From Tissierellia bacterium (GTDB taxonomy: Bacteria > Bacillota > Clostridia > Tissierellales > Peptoniphilaceae): a DNA stretch of 46,931 bases. Positions 1-8,845 of the stretch are shown here, in pieces. The translations under genes and the position numbers were made by a program. The notes below the pieces were generated by a model that was not told where the DNA came from, ran no database searches, and saw only the letters and a list, made by a program, of their open reading frames with translations. Numbering within the stretch: the first letter of the stretch is position 1; each line of letters opens with the position of its first letter. The stretch spans positions 1 to 46,931 of the forward strand of contig JAUMZM010000007.1 of NCBI GenBank assembly GCA_030528125.1, in the 5' to 3' direction.

Positions 1-50
1 TTAGATAGTAGAAACAAACCCAGCAAAAAGCTGGGTTTGTCTACGTTCTG
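1..50 (+). repeat. Terminal 50-bp hairpin repeat, left copy
   Basis: Bases 1-50 recur exactly, as the reverse complement, at 46879-46928. The unit contains a long hairpin: GTAG (8-11), two unpaired A, ACAAACCCAGC (14-24), loop AAAAA, GCTGGGTTTGT (30-40), CTAC (41-44). It is followed by GTTCTG and then by an unrelated terminator hairpin. The same architecture (repeat, then a short variable hairpin with T-run) occurs at the other end. A dispersed REP-like element or the conserved 3' part of a small transcript would both fit. The repeat may extend beyond the window. Confidence 0.85.
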
Positions 51-76
51 ACTCTCGAATAAATCGAGAGTTTTTT
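51..76 (+). terminator. Rho-independent terminator, plus strand
   Basis: Stem ACTCTCGA / TCGAGAGT with loop ATAAA, followed by TTTTTT on the plus strand. It would stop transcripts entering from the left of the window, convergent with the minus-strand gene that ends at 78. Confidence 0.75.
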
Positions 77-77
77 A

Positions 78-1172
78 TTATTCATTTAAAGCTCTATCTA
101 CATTTCTTATAAAATCTTGTACATTAGTTACCATAGAAACGGCTGTTATTGTTCCTCTATCTGATAGCTTATTAACGGCAAATTCTTGAATATCCACAGT
201 ATACATATATACAGGTCTTACATTTCCATCAAATACATTATAAGATGGTGTCATATTTCCTGTTGCTATTGTAAATAGTATTGCAGACATCATTATCATT
301 GTAGATGTTTTTCTTGAATGTCTTCTCATTTCATTTTGTGCTTCATAGACATTATCAATTGTCTCTGGAAGTCCTAATCTATCACGAATAGTTCCTGCAA
401 TCACAAGATCTACTCCACATTCTATACAAGCTTTTACAAATCCATCTTTAACATTTCCACTTTCAACAAGAGCTTTTGTTGATCCATATTTTCTTGCAAG
501 GTTGATTGTTTCGAATAAATTTCTTGTTGTATTTTGCTCTCTTTCGAAATGTTCTTGTCCCCAGGAAGTACCAAATATTCCTTTTTCAAGATCAAATGCC
601 GCAGTTTCTGTTCCACAGAATATTGCTTGTACATATCCATTTCTTACAAGTCTTTCTAAAGCTAAGCGTGAATCATCATCAAGTGATAATGCTGATCCTA
701 CTACAAGTGTTACATAGCCATTGTTCTTTTTTTCGTATTTTAAAACTTTATAAAGTGTATCATAATCTATTGAATAAGCTGTTTCTCTTGAACGTCCTGA
801 TCTAAATGCAAATGTATCTTTTGTTTGATCTCCTTGAAGGAAACCTTGAGTCCATACATATATTCCTTCTGAAGCATCTTCTGTACGTCCGATTACTACT
901 TTATCACCTTTTTTTAAATTTCTAAATTCTACTATATTTACACTTTCTTCTCCTGGTGTGTCATTTGCAACACATACTGTATCCATTCTTGATTGGTCTG
1001 CAAGAACCCATTTGTCATTTATCTTGAAATATTCTGGAAAAACTGAAAGCGCATGATAATTTCTAGGACTTAATCCATCTACTTTAACTTCTTCAAGTTT
1101 GGCATTTGGTGCATCTATAAATTTCTTTTGATTAAAATCAGGATGATGATATTTTGGCATTTCAAATTTCAT
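78..1172 (-). CDS. Diverged paralog of archaeal-type ornithine cyclodeaminase (LOR/SDH-like family)
   Basis: 364 aa. The C-terminal two thirds align well with the gene just upstream (1172-2347) and with the TIGR00300/ArgZ C-terminal family: a Rossmann-like start VVGSALSLDDDSR, then GTSWGQ, SGNVKDG, AGTIRDRLGLPE, GNMTPSY and MVTNVQDF. In the canonical family the loop reads roughly SIRDDGPLPD; here it is TIRDRLGLPE, and the usual GNALATHD-type segment has become GTETAAFD. Key substrate or nucleotide contacts may therefore have changed. Its ATG overlaps the stop of the upstream paralog by one base (TAATG), so the two are translationally coupled and may form a hetero-oligomer. Family members convert ornithine to proline plus ammonia using NAD. 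Family assignment is from motif memory; catalytic activity of this copy is uncertain. Confidence 0.7.
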   Translation of the reverse strand: MKFEMPKYHHPDFNQKKFIDAPNAKLEEVKVDGLSPRNYHALSVFPEYFKINDKWVLADQSRMDTVCVANDTPGEESVNIVEFRNLKKGDKVVIGRTEDASEGIYVWTQGFLQGDQTKDTFAFRSGRSRETAYSIDYDTLYKVLKYEKKNNGYVTLVVGSALSLDDDSRLALERLVRNGYVQAIFCGTETAAFDLEKGIFGTSWGQEHFEREQNTTRNLFETINLARKYGSTKALVESGNVKDGFVKACIECGVDLVIAGTIRDRLGLPETIDNVYEAQNEMRRHSRKTSTMIMMSAILFTIATGNMTPSYNVFDGNVRPVYMYTVDIQEFAVNKLSDRGTITAVSMVTNVQDFIRNVDRALNE

Positions 1173-2347
1173 TATTCTGTTTCTCCTTTGTCTTCTTCAG
1201 ATTTGTTCTCTACTTTTGCATAATCCATCTCTTCTATTTCCATCTTATCGAAGAGTTTTTTATCTGCTTCATTTATTAGAGCTTTTTGACAATTAACAAC
1301 AAAATCTTGTACATTTGTTACCATTGGAACAAACGCTACATTCTCTCTTGCTGCTCCAACCTTATTTACAACATTTTCTGTTACATCTATTGAATACAAG
1401 AATACTGGAGAAATACTTCCATCTTGTCTTATCTTATAACTTGATGCCATATTTCCAACTGATAAGCTATGAAGCATTGTAGCAATACAAATTATTACTG
1501 TAGCTTTATCTAATTCTTTTTTGGTTTCAGTTAATGCTCTTTCTGTATCACCTATTACTTCTGGAAGTGGTCCATCATCTCTTATTGATCCTGATAATAC
1601 AAATGGAATATCCATATTTGAAAGTGTCTTTATTATTCCATCTTTTACATTTCCTTCAGCTATGAACTTTTTAATAGAACCTGTTGTTCTTACTTCATTA
1701 AGTAAATCTAGATGGTTATAATGTCCCATTGGAACATTTTGCTGTGTATAGATATTTTGTCCTAGAGCAGTTCCCAAGAATCCTCCTTCAAGGTCATGTG
1801 TACACATTGCATTTCCGCCAAGTAGGCAGTTTATATAACCTGCTTCTGCTAATTGGTTTAATGCTCTTCTTGTATCATAGTCAAACACTACTGATGGTCC
1901 CAATACCCAAACTATATATCCATCCTCACTATCTCTTTCATGTTGTAATAACTCAAAAAGATAATCATAATCTTTTGAAAAGGAGGTTTCGACTGCTTTA
2001 CCAGGTGTTGAAAATACTTCTTTAGGAAATCCCTCTTTATATAATAAGATTCCTTCTTCTAAATCAACCTTTTTGGCAATTACGACTTCATCGTCTTTTT
2101 TGATATCTCTTATTTCTTTTATTATGAAATTATCATCTTTTAAGACTGCAACGCAATTTAATGAATTGTGTTCTGGTAATTTCCAATCTCCATTATACTT
2201 ATAAAATGTAGGCATGTGACTTGTAAGATAGAACCCATCTGGTGCAACTCCATCTTTTTGTGCTTTAGCTAGTTTCACATTAGCTGCATTTTGGTACTTT
2301 TCTTCTTGGAAATTTGGTTTTTCAAATTTCGGTAATCTAAATTCCAT
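1172..2347 (-). CDS. Ornithine cyclodeaminase, archaeal type (LOR/SDH-like, TIGR00300 family)
   Basis: 391 aa. This copy keeps the family's conserved segments: VLGPSVVFDYDTRRAL (nucleotide-binding start), GGNAMCTHDLE, GTALGQ, EGNVKDGI, SGSIRDDGPLPEVIGD, MLHSLSVGNM, SIDVTENVVNK and PMVTNVQDF. Characterised relatives (Methanococcus-type enzyme, C-terminal part of cyanobacterial ArgZ/AgrE) turn ornithine into proline. The C-terminus ends in a charged tail (about residues 370-391) not seen in the downstream paralog. It has a good ribosome site, AAAGGAG, five bases before the ATG, and begins one base after the stop codon of the ClpB-like gene. With ornithine carbamoyltransferase in the same cluster, it would feed arginine-derived ornithine to proline. 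The pathway role is inferred. Confidence 0.75.
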   Translation of the reverse strand: MEFRLPKFEKPNFQEEKYQNAANVKLAKAQKDGVAPDGFYLTSHMPTFYKYNGDWKLPEHNSLNCVAVLKDDNFIIKEIRDIKKDDEVVIAKKVDLEEGILLYKEGFPKEVFSTPGKAVETSFSKDYDYLFELLQHERDSEDGYIVWVLGPSVVFDYDTRRALNQLAEAGYINCLLGGNAMCTHDLEGGFLGTALGQNIYTQQNVPMGHYNHLDLLNEVRTTGSIKKFIAEGNVKDGIIKTLSNMDIPFVLSGSIRDDGPLPEVIGDTERALTETKKELDKATVIICIATMLHSLSVGNMASSYKIRQDGSISPVFLYSIDVTENVVNKVGAARENVAFVPMVTNVQDFVVNCQKALINEADKKLFDKMEIEEMDYAKVENKSEEDKGETE

Positions 2348-2348
2348 T

Positions 2349-4874
2349 TTACACTCCTTTATTTATTTGATTTACAACAAATTTGTCATTTTCAATAGTA
2401 AGTTTTATCTGTGAAAAATCTTTGAGTTTCTTTTCTAAGAACTCTTTAGAAATTTCATAATATATCTCTTGTTCAAAAATCTTTTGTATTTGTCTAATAT
2501 CTAAGTTATTTTCTATTACAATATTGTAGAATTTTGATATAAACTCATCACTTGTTACCAGTTCTATTTGATGATCTTTTAAGTTATCTTTTAATCTTTC
2601 TATATTTAAATTTATAATTTTCTTTATATCATATTCTTCTAATTTTTCTATATTAAAAATATAATCAACATAATCATATAAGTTTGTTTGAAGCTTATCT
2701 TCTAATGCTATATCTTTGTCCAAATCATTTCTAATGCTCATAACTATTATGGCATTATTTAAGTTTATATTTCTACCTTTGTTATCTTTTATCTTTCCTT
2801 CTTGTACTATTTGAATTATCAAATTCTGTATTTCTCTATTAGCTTTATCTACATTTTCAAATAGCACCACACTATAGGGCTTTGTCCTTATAGCCTCTGT
2901 AAGTGCTCCTCCGCTTTCATAACCTATATATCCTGGAGGTGCTCCTATGAGCTTAGTTATTGAAGATTTTTCGCTAAATTCGCTCATATCAAATCTTATA
3001 AAGCTCTTTTCTCCTTCATAAAGATAATCTGAAAGCAATTTAGCAAAATAAGTTTTGCCACTTCCTGAAGCTCCAGTTATTATAAAGCTTAAAACAGGCT
3101 TTTTAAAATCAACTAATCCACTTTTTGAAATCATGTATTTTTTTAATACTTTATCAATCATCTCACTTGCGCCTATAAATTCTTTATTTAGGCTTTCTCT
3201 TATATTATCCAAGTCTGTGAGTCTATCAGAATTTATCTTTCTTTTTGGCATTGCTGATAGTTTTGATATGATTTCTTTTACTTCATTTTCTGTAACTTTT
3301 GTCTTTAATGGATAATATGGTTCTTTTGATTCTATCTTATATAAATCATCTTCTAGTTTCTTCTTAGTTTCTATTAAATCATCAAGCTTATCTAAATCTC
3401 TTTTGGACTTTGCCTTTTCTATATCAAATTCCAATAGATAAATATCTCTATTTTTGTTTAAAATATTTTCTTGTCTTTCTTTTTCAAGATTATATAAGTT
3501 TGTCTTATCTTTTAGTTCTTTTTCTAATTTTTGTATTTGCTTTTCTTTTTGAAGATTTATTTTTTGGGAAAGTTCATTTTTTTCACTATTTAATGCAATC
3601 TTTTCCATTTCAAGTTGAACTATTTTCTTGTGTAGATTGTATAATTCTTCTGGCTTTTGATCTCTTGCAATCTTTACAATTGCACAAGCTTCATCTATAA
3701 CATCTATTGCAACATCAGGCAGCTTTCTTTCTGTAAGAAATCTTTTTGATAATTTTGCTGCTTGTATTAAAGCTTTATCTGTTATTTTTACAAGATGATA
3801 ATTCTCATATTTTACTTTTATTCCTCTAAGTATTGCAACAGTTGTATCGATATCTGGTTCATCTACCAAAATCTTTTGAAATCTTCTCTCTAATGCTCTG
3901 TCTGATTCGATATATTTTCTGTATTCTTCTATAGTTGTAGCACCTATTGTAAGGATTTCTCCTCTTGCAAGCATTGGCTTTAGTATATTTGCAGTATCCA
4001 TTGCTCCGCTAGATGCTCCACTTCCAATTATGTTATGAATCTCATCTATAAATAATATGATTTTTCCATCGGAATCTCTTACTATTTCAAGAATTCTTTT
4101 GAGTCTATCCTCAAAATCTCCCCTGTACTTCGCTCCAGCAACTAGAGATGATATATCAAGTGAAAATACAAGCTTTTCTTTTAGATCATCTGGCACGTCG
4201 CCATTGGCTATTCTTTGTACTATTCCTTCTACGATAGCTGTCTTTCCAACTCCTGCTTCTCCTATAAGTACAGGGTTGTTTTTTATTCTTCTACTTAATA
4301 CTCTTATTGCATTTCTTGTCTCTTCTTCTCTTCCAATTACAGGATCTAATTTTCCTTCATTTGCTTCTTTGGTAAGAACTCTGCCATATTTATTTAGATA
4401 ATTGATAGTTTCGTTATCAATTCCTTTTATCAATTCTTCATTAAATTTCTTTGAAATTATTTTTTCTAAATTCTCATAAGTTAGTCCATGAAGTTTTGCA
4501 ATTTTGGCACTTTGATTATCTCTATCTTTTAGTATCGCAAGTAATATATGATACGGATAGACTTTATCAGAATATTGATTTCTTGAAATCTCTTCTGAAA
4601 TCAAAAGAACTTTTTGATAAGATCTTGATGTAAATAGATTTGTAAGACCTTTGGAGCTTCTAAGTTTACCTATGGCATTTACTAAATCATCTTTTATGTT
4701 TTCTGCTATTATATCAAGCTCTCTAAAATATTCTCTGATTTTATAATCAGAAGTTAATATAATAGCATAGAATAAATGCAAATCAGAAACTTCAGAATTA
4801 TTATAGCTAATCGCAAGTTGATTTGCTTTTTTTATTGTATTTATAGCCTTTTCGGTATACTTAGAAATATCCAT
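2349..4874 (-). CDS. ClpB-type AAA+ ATPase with degenerate second ATPase domain
   Basis: 841 aa from the ATG at 4874, which overlaps the upstream stop (TAATG); a further six codons to an in-frame TTG are unlikely. Order: Clp N-domain (1-145), NBD1 with Walker A GEAGVGKT (205-212), pore loop AKYRG (249-252) and Walker B LFIDE (about 274-278), a ClpB-like coiled-coil middle domain (about 405-520), then NBD2 with Walker A GASGSGKT (601-608) and pore loop GYIGYESGG. In NBD2 the Walker B, normally ending in DE, reads VVLFENVDKA (E673, N674). The sensor segment TSNLGS is replaced by MSIRND, and the arginine-finger stretch FLNRVDEI is NLYDYVDYIF. NBD2 can probably bind but not hydrolyse ATP. Normal ClpB is a disaggregase; being embedded between transport and ornithine genes suggests a dedicated client. 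Confidence 0.85.
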   Translation of the reverse strand: MDISKYTEKAINTIKKANQLAISYNNSEVSDLHLFYAIILTSDYKIREYFRELDIIAENIKDDLVNAIGKLRSSKGLTNLFTSRSYQKVLLISEEISRNQYSDKVYPYHILLAILKDRDNQSAKIAKLHGLTYENLEKIISKKFNEELIKGIDNETINYLNKYGRVLTKEANEGKLDPVIGREEETRNAIRVLSRRIKNNPVLIGEAGVGKTAIVEGIVQRIANGDVPDDLKEKLVFSLDISSLVAGAKYRGDFEDRLKRILEIVRDSDGKIILFIDEIHNIIGSGASSGAMDTANILKPMLARGEILTIGATTIEEYRKYIESDRALERRFQKILVDEPDIDTTVAILRGIKVKYENYHLVKITDKALIQAAKLSKRFLTERKLPDVAIDVIDEACAIVKIARDQKPEELYNLHKKIVQLEMEKIALNSEKNELSQKINLQKEKQIQKLEKELKDKTNLYNLEKERQENILNKNRDIYLLEFDIEKAKSKRDLDKLDDLIETKKKLEDDLYKIESKEPYYPLKTKVTENEVKEIISKLSAMPKRKINSDRLTDLDNIRESLNKEFIGASEMIDKVLKKYMISKSGLVDFKKPVLSFIITGASGSGKTYFAKLLSDYLYEGEKSFIRFDMSEFSEKSSITKLIGAPPGYIGYESGGALTEAIRTKPYSVVLFENVDKANREIQNLIIQIVQEGKIKDNKGRNINLNNAIIVMSIRNDLDKDIALEDKLQTNLYDYVDYIFNIEKLEEYDIKKIINLNIERLKDNLKDHQIELVTSDEFISKFYNIVIENNLDIRQIQKIFEQEIYYEISKEFLEKKLKDFSQIKLTIENDKFVVNQINKGV

Positions 4875-6058
4875 TATATTAAAATCCTCCAAATCAAATT
4901 AGCAGCAATTCCTGCACATATTCCACCAATAGTATGGCAAAATATTGCATTTCCTGTCATCTCTTTTGTTTTTAGAGCATCCATCATAGCTATATGAGTT
5001 GACAAATATCCTGACCAACACATGCATATTGATGTAAATACTGCTATATCATTTGCTCCTATTACATTTCTTTGAGCCATATCTGCAACCATTCCTATTG
5101 CAGCTCCACTACTTCCTAATGCTGTTATTGGTACTGCTATTGCTTCAGGTGTTGAAAACCCAAACAAAGGATTTATTATAAAGCTTATCTTTTCTCCAAT
5201 TAATGGTAACAATGCAATTCCTTGGTTTGCAGATCCATCATATACTCCAGCTGCTCCAGGACCATTTGTAAGCATTATTACTAATGTACATATTAAGCAA
5301 ACTCCAGGAATTATTGCAACTCCCATATCAACTCCAACTTTTCCTCCATCTAGTAGGGCCGATATAAATCTTGCTGGAGGGGTTCCCTCTCTTATCTTTC
5401 TATATCCTATAGGTATTTCTTCTTTTAAAGTAGTTGCTACCCATTCTTCTGTTCCATAGTATTTTTTGGTCCTACTAATCATAAGCCTAACAGAAACTAC
5501 ACTTCCAATGCAAGCGCCTAGTAATCCTATCAAGGATCCTTTTACTGCTTTATCAATTGGCAAAGCCATCATTGATGTTACTGTTATAAGCCCCATTCCA
5601 AATGATGTTCCAAGGTTTGTAAGTGCAGGCATCTGATACTTTTTAAAGTATTTTCTAAAGTTATCATCATAAGCTAGAGTTAAAATTGCAGGATTATCAG
5701 ACATAAAGCAATTAAGAACTCCTAAAGAGCTTGCCCCTGGTAGATCATAAATAGGCTTCATAAGTACAGAAAGCCCTCTATTTACAAGAGAAATAACTCC
5801 AAACTCAGAGAAAATTTGTGATATTCCACCAGCAATAACTGCAACCGCCATAAGATATAAGCATACATTCATCAAAAGATCATAAGATGTCATCATCATA
5901 GTCTTTATCATATTAGTAGCTCCCATAATACTTGAAAGATATGCAAAAAATCCTATAAACAAAGCAAGAAATATAAATGCCTCTAAGCTTATTTCCTTTT
6001 TAAAGTTTATTTCATCTGTTAATTTAATGCTTTTTCTTTTCCTTACTATTCTTTTCAT
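4874..6058 (-). CDS. CD0519/CD1768-type membrane protein with nucleoside-recognition (gate) domains
   Basis: 394 aa, strongly hydrophobic, roughly eight to ten membrane segments, with the repeated gate-like segments around SLGVLNCFMSDNPAIL and FGFSTPEAIAVPITALGSSGAA. I recognise the family found in Clostridioides as CD0519/CD1768; its function is not established, though gate domains occur in nucleoside transporters and spore-maturation proteins. I chose the ATG at 6058 because AGTAGG lies six bases upstream; an in-frame ATG at 6073 and a TTG at 6091 lack a ribosome site. The basic N-terminus (MKRIVRKRKSIK) should be cytoplasmic. It lies first in a coupled four-gene run (stop/start overlap with the ClpB-like gene). 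A terminator-like hairpin lies just upstream, so expression probably needs read-through from the symporter gene. Confidence 0.75.
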   Translation of the reverse strand: MKRIVRKRKSIKLTDEINFKKEISLEAFIFLALFIGFFAYLSSIMGATNMIKTMMMTSYDLLMNVCLYLMAVAVIAGGISQIFSEFGVISLVNRGLSVLMKPIYDLPGASSLGVLNCFMSDNPAILTLAYDDNFRKYFKKYQMPALTNLGTSFGMGLITVTSMMALPIDKAVKGSLIGLLGACIGSVVSVRLMISRTKKYYGTEEWVATTLKEEIPIGYRKIREGTPPARFISALLDGGKVGVDMGVAIIPGVCLICTLVIMLTNGPGAAGVYDGSANQGIALLPLIGEKISFIINPLFGFSTPEAIAVPITALGSSGAAIGMVADMAQRNVIGANDIAVFTSICMCWSGYLSTHIAMMDALKTKEMTGNAIFCHTIGGICAGIAANLIWRILI

Positions 6059-6094
6059 AAAAAACCTACTCATAATAAAATTATTATTCAATTT

Positions 6095-6120
6095 AAAAAT
6101 CCGGTATGTACCGGATTTTT
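6095..6120 (-). terminator. Bidirectional terminator-like hairpin between symporter and gate-protein genes
   Basis: Arms AAAAATCCGG and CCGGATTTTT around a 6-base loop. It sits immediately after the symporter stop codon (6122-6124) and only about 35 bases ahead of the next start codon. There is little room for a promoter after it, so it may reduce rather than end transcription into the downstream genes. Confidence 0.65.
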
Positions 6121-6121
6121 T

Positions 6122-7488
6122 CTATTTTTTCTTTCCCGGATAATATTTTGGATTTTTGAAGAAATCATTTACAAGTTCTTTGACCTCTCCGCTAAGTAAT
6201 ATCATTCCGATCATATTGGTAAATACAACAAGACCCAATGTAGCATCTAAGAATGCTCCTGCATTATCAAATGATACAAATCCACCTAAAACTATCATCA
6301 AGCAAGCTACTAATCTTACGATTTTACCTACTGTAGTTCCAAATAAATATTCTCCTTGTTTTTCAGCATAAAATACAATTACAATTATTGTAGATAATAC
6401 AAATAAGAATAAGCTTATTGATATAATAGTTGTTCCTATATTTCCAAATGTATCATTAAATGCTCTTTCAACTCCTATATCTTTCATTTCGGGATTTTCC
6501 CAAAGTCCAGTTACAAGAACTAATAATACAGAAATTGTACAAATTATTATAGTATCTGAGATAACTTCAAATATTCCCCACATACCTTGACGACAAGGAT
6601 GATCTGTAACTGCAGTTGCGTGTGCATAAGGTGCAGAGCCCATACCAGCTTCATTAGAATAGCATCCTCTTGCGGCACCTGCTTTTATCATTTGAGAAAT
6701 ACCATGTCCTGCCATTCCTCCTATAACTGCTGTTGGATGGAATGCACTTTTAAATATTATGCCAAAAGCATAAGGAACTTTATCTATATTTATAAAAATT
6801 ATAACAAGTCCTGCTATTATGTATATTGCAGCCATTATAGGAACCATTTTTTCTGTTATTTGAGCTATTCTTTTGATTCCACCATAAGCAACTAATACTA
6901 CAAGTATTGTTATGATAATAGCACCTACAACTCTTGATAATCCCAATTGTTCCAAAGGTCCTACTGCTGAAATTGTTTGCAATGTAATTGAAGGTAGTAT
7001 CTCAATCATAAAGAAAAATGCTACAAGAAATCCCATTATTTTTCCTAGAGTTCCTCCAATTCCTTTTTTGAAAGTATATGCAGGTCCTCCAATGAATTCT
7101 CCATCTTCATTTTTCTCACGGTATTTGATACCTAGGGCTATCTCTGCAAATTTTGTTCCTTGTCCAATTATTGCAGCAATCCACATCCAAAACAATGCTC
7201 CAGGTCCTGCAGTAAATACTATAGATGGTGCAACTACAATATTTGCAGCACCAATAGATGATGCAAGAGCAGCTGTTGCTGCAGCAAATGCTGAGACAGA
7301 ACCTTCTCCATTGTTTTCTTTGGCAAACATCTTTCCAAAAGTTTGTTTTAATATAAATGGTAGATATCTTAATTGAACAAATCCCATTCTAACAGATAAT
7401 AACAATCCTCCACCTAGTAAAACAATAAGGATAGGCCCCCCCAAAAATAATTGGTAGCTTTAACTATTCCGTCTATTAAATTATTCAT
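6122..7488 (-). pseudogene. AGCS sodium:alanine/amino-acid symporter, frameshifted at a G7 tract
   Basis: The main reading frame (from about 7444) encodes an AGCS-family carrier with the conserved GSVSAFAAATAALASSIGAANI, GPGALFWMW, GGPAYTFKKG and SNEAGMGSAPYAHA segments. It lacks the expected N-terminus. That N-terminus is present just upstream in another frame: ATG at 7488 with GGAG seven bases before it encodes MNNLIDGIVKATNYFWGG and then stops at about 7414. The two frames meet at seven Gs (minus strand; 7436-7442). An eighth G would give a 455-residue protein reading FWGGPILIVLL, as in the family. So the gene is intact except for one missing base: a sequencing error, a true mutation, or slippage-based switching. 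It lies between argF and the gate-protein gene; the substrate may be an amino acid of the arginine/proline route (inferred). Confidence 0.8.
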
Positions 7489-7507
7489 AATCTTACTCCA
7501 TGTTTTT

Positions 7508-7534
7508 GTATGCTGAGGATAATCCTCAGCATAC
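7508..7534. other. Perfect 13-bp inverted repeat between argF and symporter gene
   Basis: Arms GTATGCTGAGGAT and ATCCTCAGCATAC separated by a single A. On the minus strand it follows the argF stop by ten bases and precedes the symporter ribosome site, but it is followed by AAAAACA rather than a T-run. It is therefore not a standard terminator. A mRNA-stabilising or processing hairpin, or a protein-binding palindrome, are the likely roles. Confidence 0.7.
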
Positions 7535-7544
7535 TAGAACTATT

Positions 7545-8537
7545 CTATTTTAATGTAGCATACATTACAGCTTTTATAGTATGCATTCTATTTTCTGCTT
7601 GATCAAATACAAGAGATTGTTTTGATTCAAATACCTCATCTGTAACTTCTATTGCTTCCATTCCATATTTTTCATAAATTTCTCTACCAACTTTTGTTCC
7701 TTTGTCATGGAATGCTGGTAGACAATGTAAGAAGATTGCTTCTTTCTTAGCATTTTGCATAACTTCAGTTGTAACTTGATATTCTCTTAGAAGTTTGATT
7801 CTTCTTTCCCATTCTTCTGCAGGTTCTCCCATTGAAACCCATACATCTGTATAGATTACATCTGCATCAGTTGTAGCCTCTTTTACATCTTCTATAAGTT
7901 CTACTGTTGAGAAATGTTCTTTAGCAATTTCTTTTGCTTTTTTTACTAAATCTTCTTCTGGGAATAATTCTTTTGGAGCACAAGCTACAAAGTTTACTCC
8001 TAATTTTGCACAAACAATCATCAAAGAGTTAGCCATATTATTTCTAGCATCACCCATGTATACGAATTTTAATCCTTTAAGATATCCAAAATGTTCTTCC
8101 ATTGTAAGCATATCTGCAAGCATTTGTGTTGGATGCCATTGATCTGTAAGTCCATTCCATACAGGAACTCCAGCATATTTTGCTAATTGTTCAACATGTT
8201 CTTGTTTGAATCCTCTAAATTCAATACCATCAAACATTCTTCCAAGAACTCTTGCAGTATCTGCAACAGATTCTTTGTGACCCATTTGGGATCCTGTTGG
8301 ATCTAGGTATGTAACTCCCATTCCTAAATCATGAGCTGCTACTTCAAAAGAGCATCTTGTTCTTGTAGACGTTTTCTCAAATATTATTGCTATATTTTGT
8401 CCTTCTAAATATTTGTGAACTGTTCCTGCTCTTTTCATTGACTTAAAGTCTTTTGCTAAATCAAGTAAATAACGAATTTCCTCTGGTGTGTAGTCAATTA
8501 ATTTTAAAAAACTTCTTCCTCTAAGATTTTGTCCCAT
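7545..8537 (-). CDS. argF: Ornithine carbamoyltransferase
   Basis: 330 aa, usual family length. It has the carbamoyl-phosphate motif STRTR (near residue 57), the HPTQMLAD segment, the ornithine-loop motif VSMGE and the catalytic [10 protein letters not shown]. It catalyses ornithine plus carbamoyl phosphate to citrulline plus phosphate, or the reverse in the arginine deiminase route. The sequence resembles the catabolic ArcB group, and the neighbours (amino-acid carrier, ornithine cyclodeaminase family) also suggest catabolism; no other arginine-biosynthetic or arcA/arcC gene is in the window. Start ATG is preceded by AAAGGAG eight bases upstream. It is the first gene of the leftmost minus-strand cluster and diverges from an AraC-type regulator. 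Confidence 0.95.
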   Translation of the reverse strand: MGQNLRGRSFLKLIDYTPEEIRYLLDLAKDFKSMKRAGTVHKYLEGQNIAIIFEKTSTRTRCSFEVAAHDLGMGVTYLDPTGSQMGHKESVADTARVLGRMFDGIEFRGFKQEHVEQLAKYAGVPVWNGLTDQWHPTQMLADMLTMEEHFGYLKGLKFVYMGDARNNMANSLMIVCAKLGVNFVACAPKELFPEEDLVKKAKEIAKEHFSTVELIEDVKEATTDADVIYTDVWVSMGEPAEEWERRIKLLREYQVTTEVMQNAKKEAIFLHCLPAFHDKGTKVGREIYEKYGMEAIEVTDEVFESKQSLVFDQAENRMHTIKAVMYATLK

Positions 8538-8845
8538 TGTTCTTTCTCCTTTAATTTTACTAATAAAAACTGGTAACGCTTTTATACTTAAAGTATATCA
8601 TATATTTTTATACCAAAAGGACATAATTGTGTATAATTCTTGTACATTGTTTCTTTTTTGATTAATATGTACTCATTTTTTATTTTTTTTAGCTAACTAA
8701 CAAAAATATCAAAAAAATAATATAATAACTTTTTAAATTATATATTAATTATAATGCTTATAATTTTGAGATTTGTTAAAGTTATGATATACTTAAAAAT
8801 AATAACAATACTTATAGTCTTACTATCACTAAGGGAGTATTAATT
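8538..8845. other. Divergent intergenic region between argF and the AraC-type regulator
   Basis: About 308 bases of very AT-rich DNA with no gene. It must hold the promoters for argF (minus) and for the regulator (plus). Two near-identical GATATACTT stretches face away from each other (minus strand about 8600, plus strand about 8786), consistent with back-to-back -10 elements. A partial dyad TGTA-N9-TACA lies near 8633-8649. No riboswitch structure was recognised. Confidence 0.5.
8766..8793 (+). promoter_or_regulatory. Candidate sigma-A promoter of the AraC-type regulator
   Basis: TTGAGA (8766-8771), a 16-base spacer and TATACT (8788-8793), about 52 bases ahead of the start codon. The start itself has AAGGGAG eight bases upstream. 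Prediction from consensus only. Confidence 0.5.

Noticed and set aside
8630..8655. Possible arginine-repressor box upstream of argF
   Set aside because: The dyad is weak and does not match a known ARG box closely.
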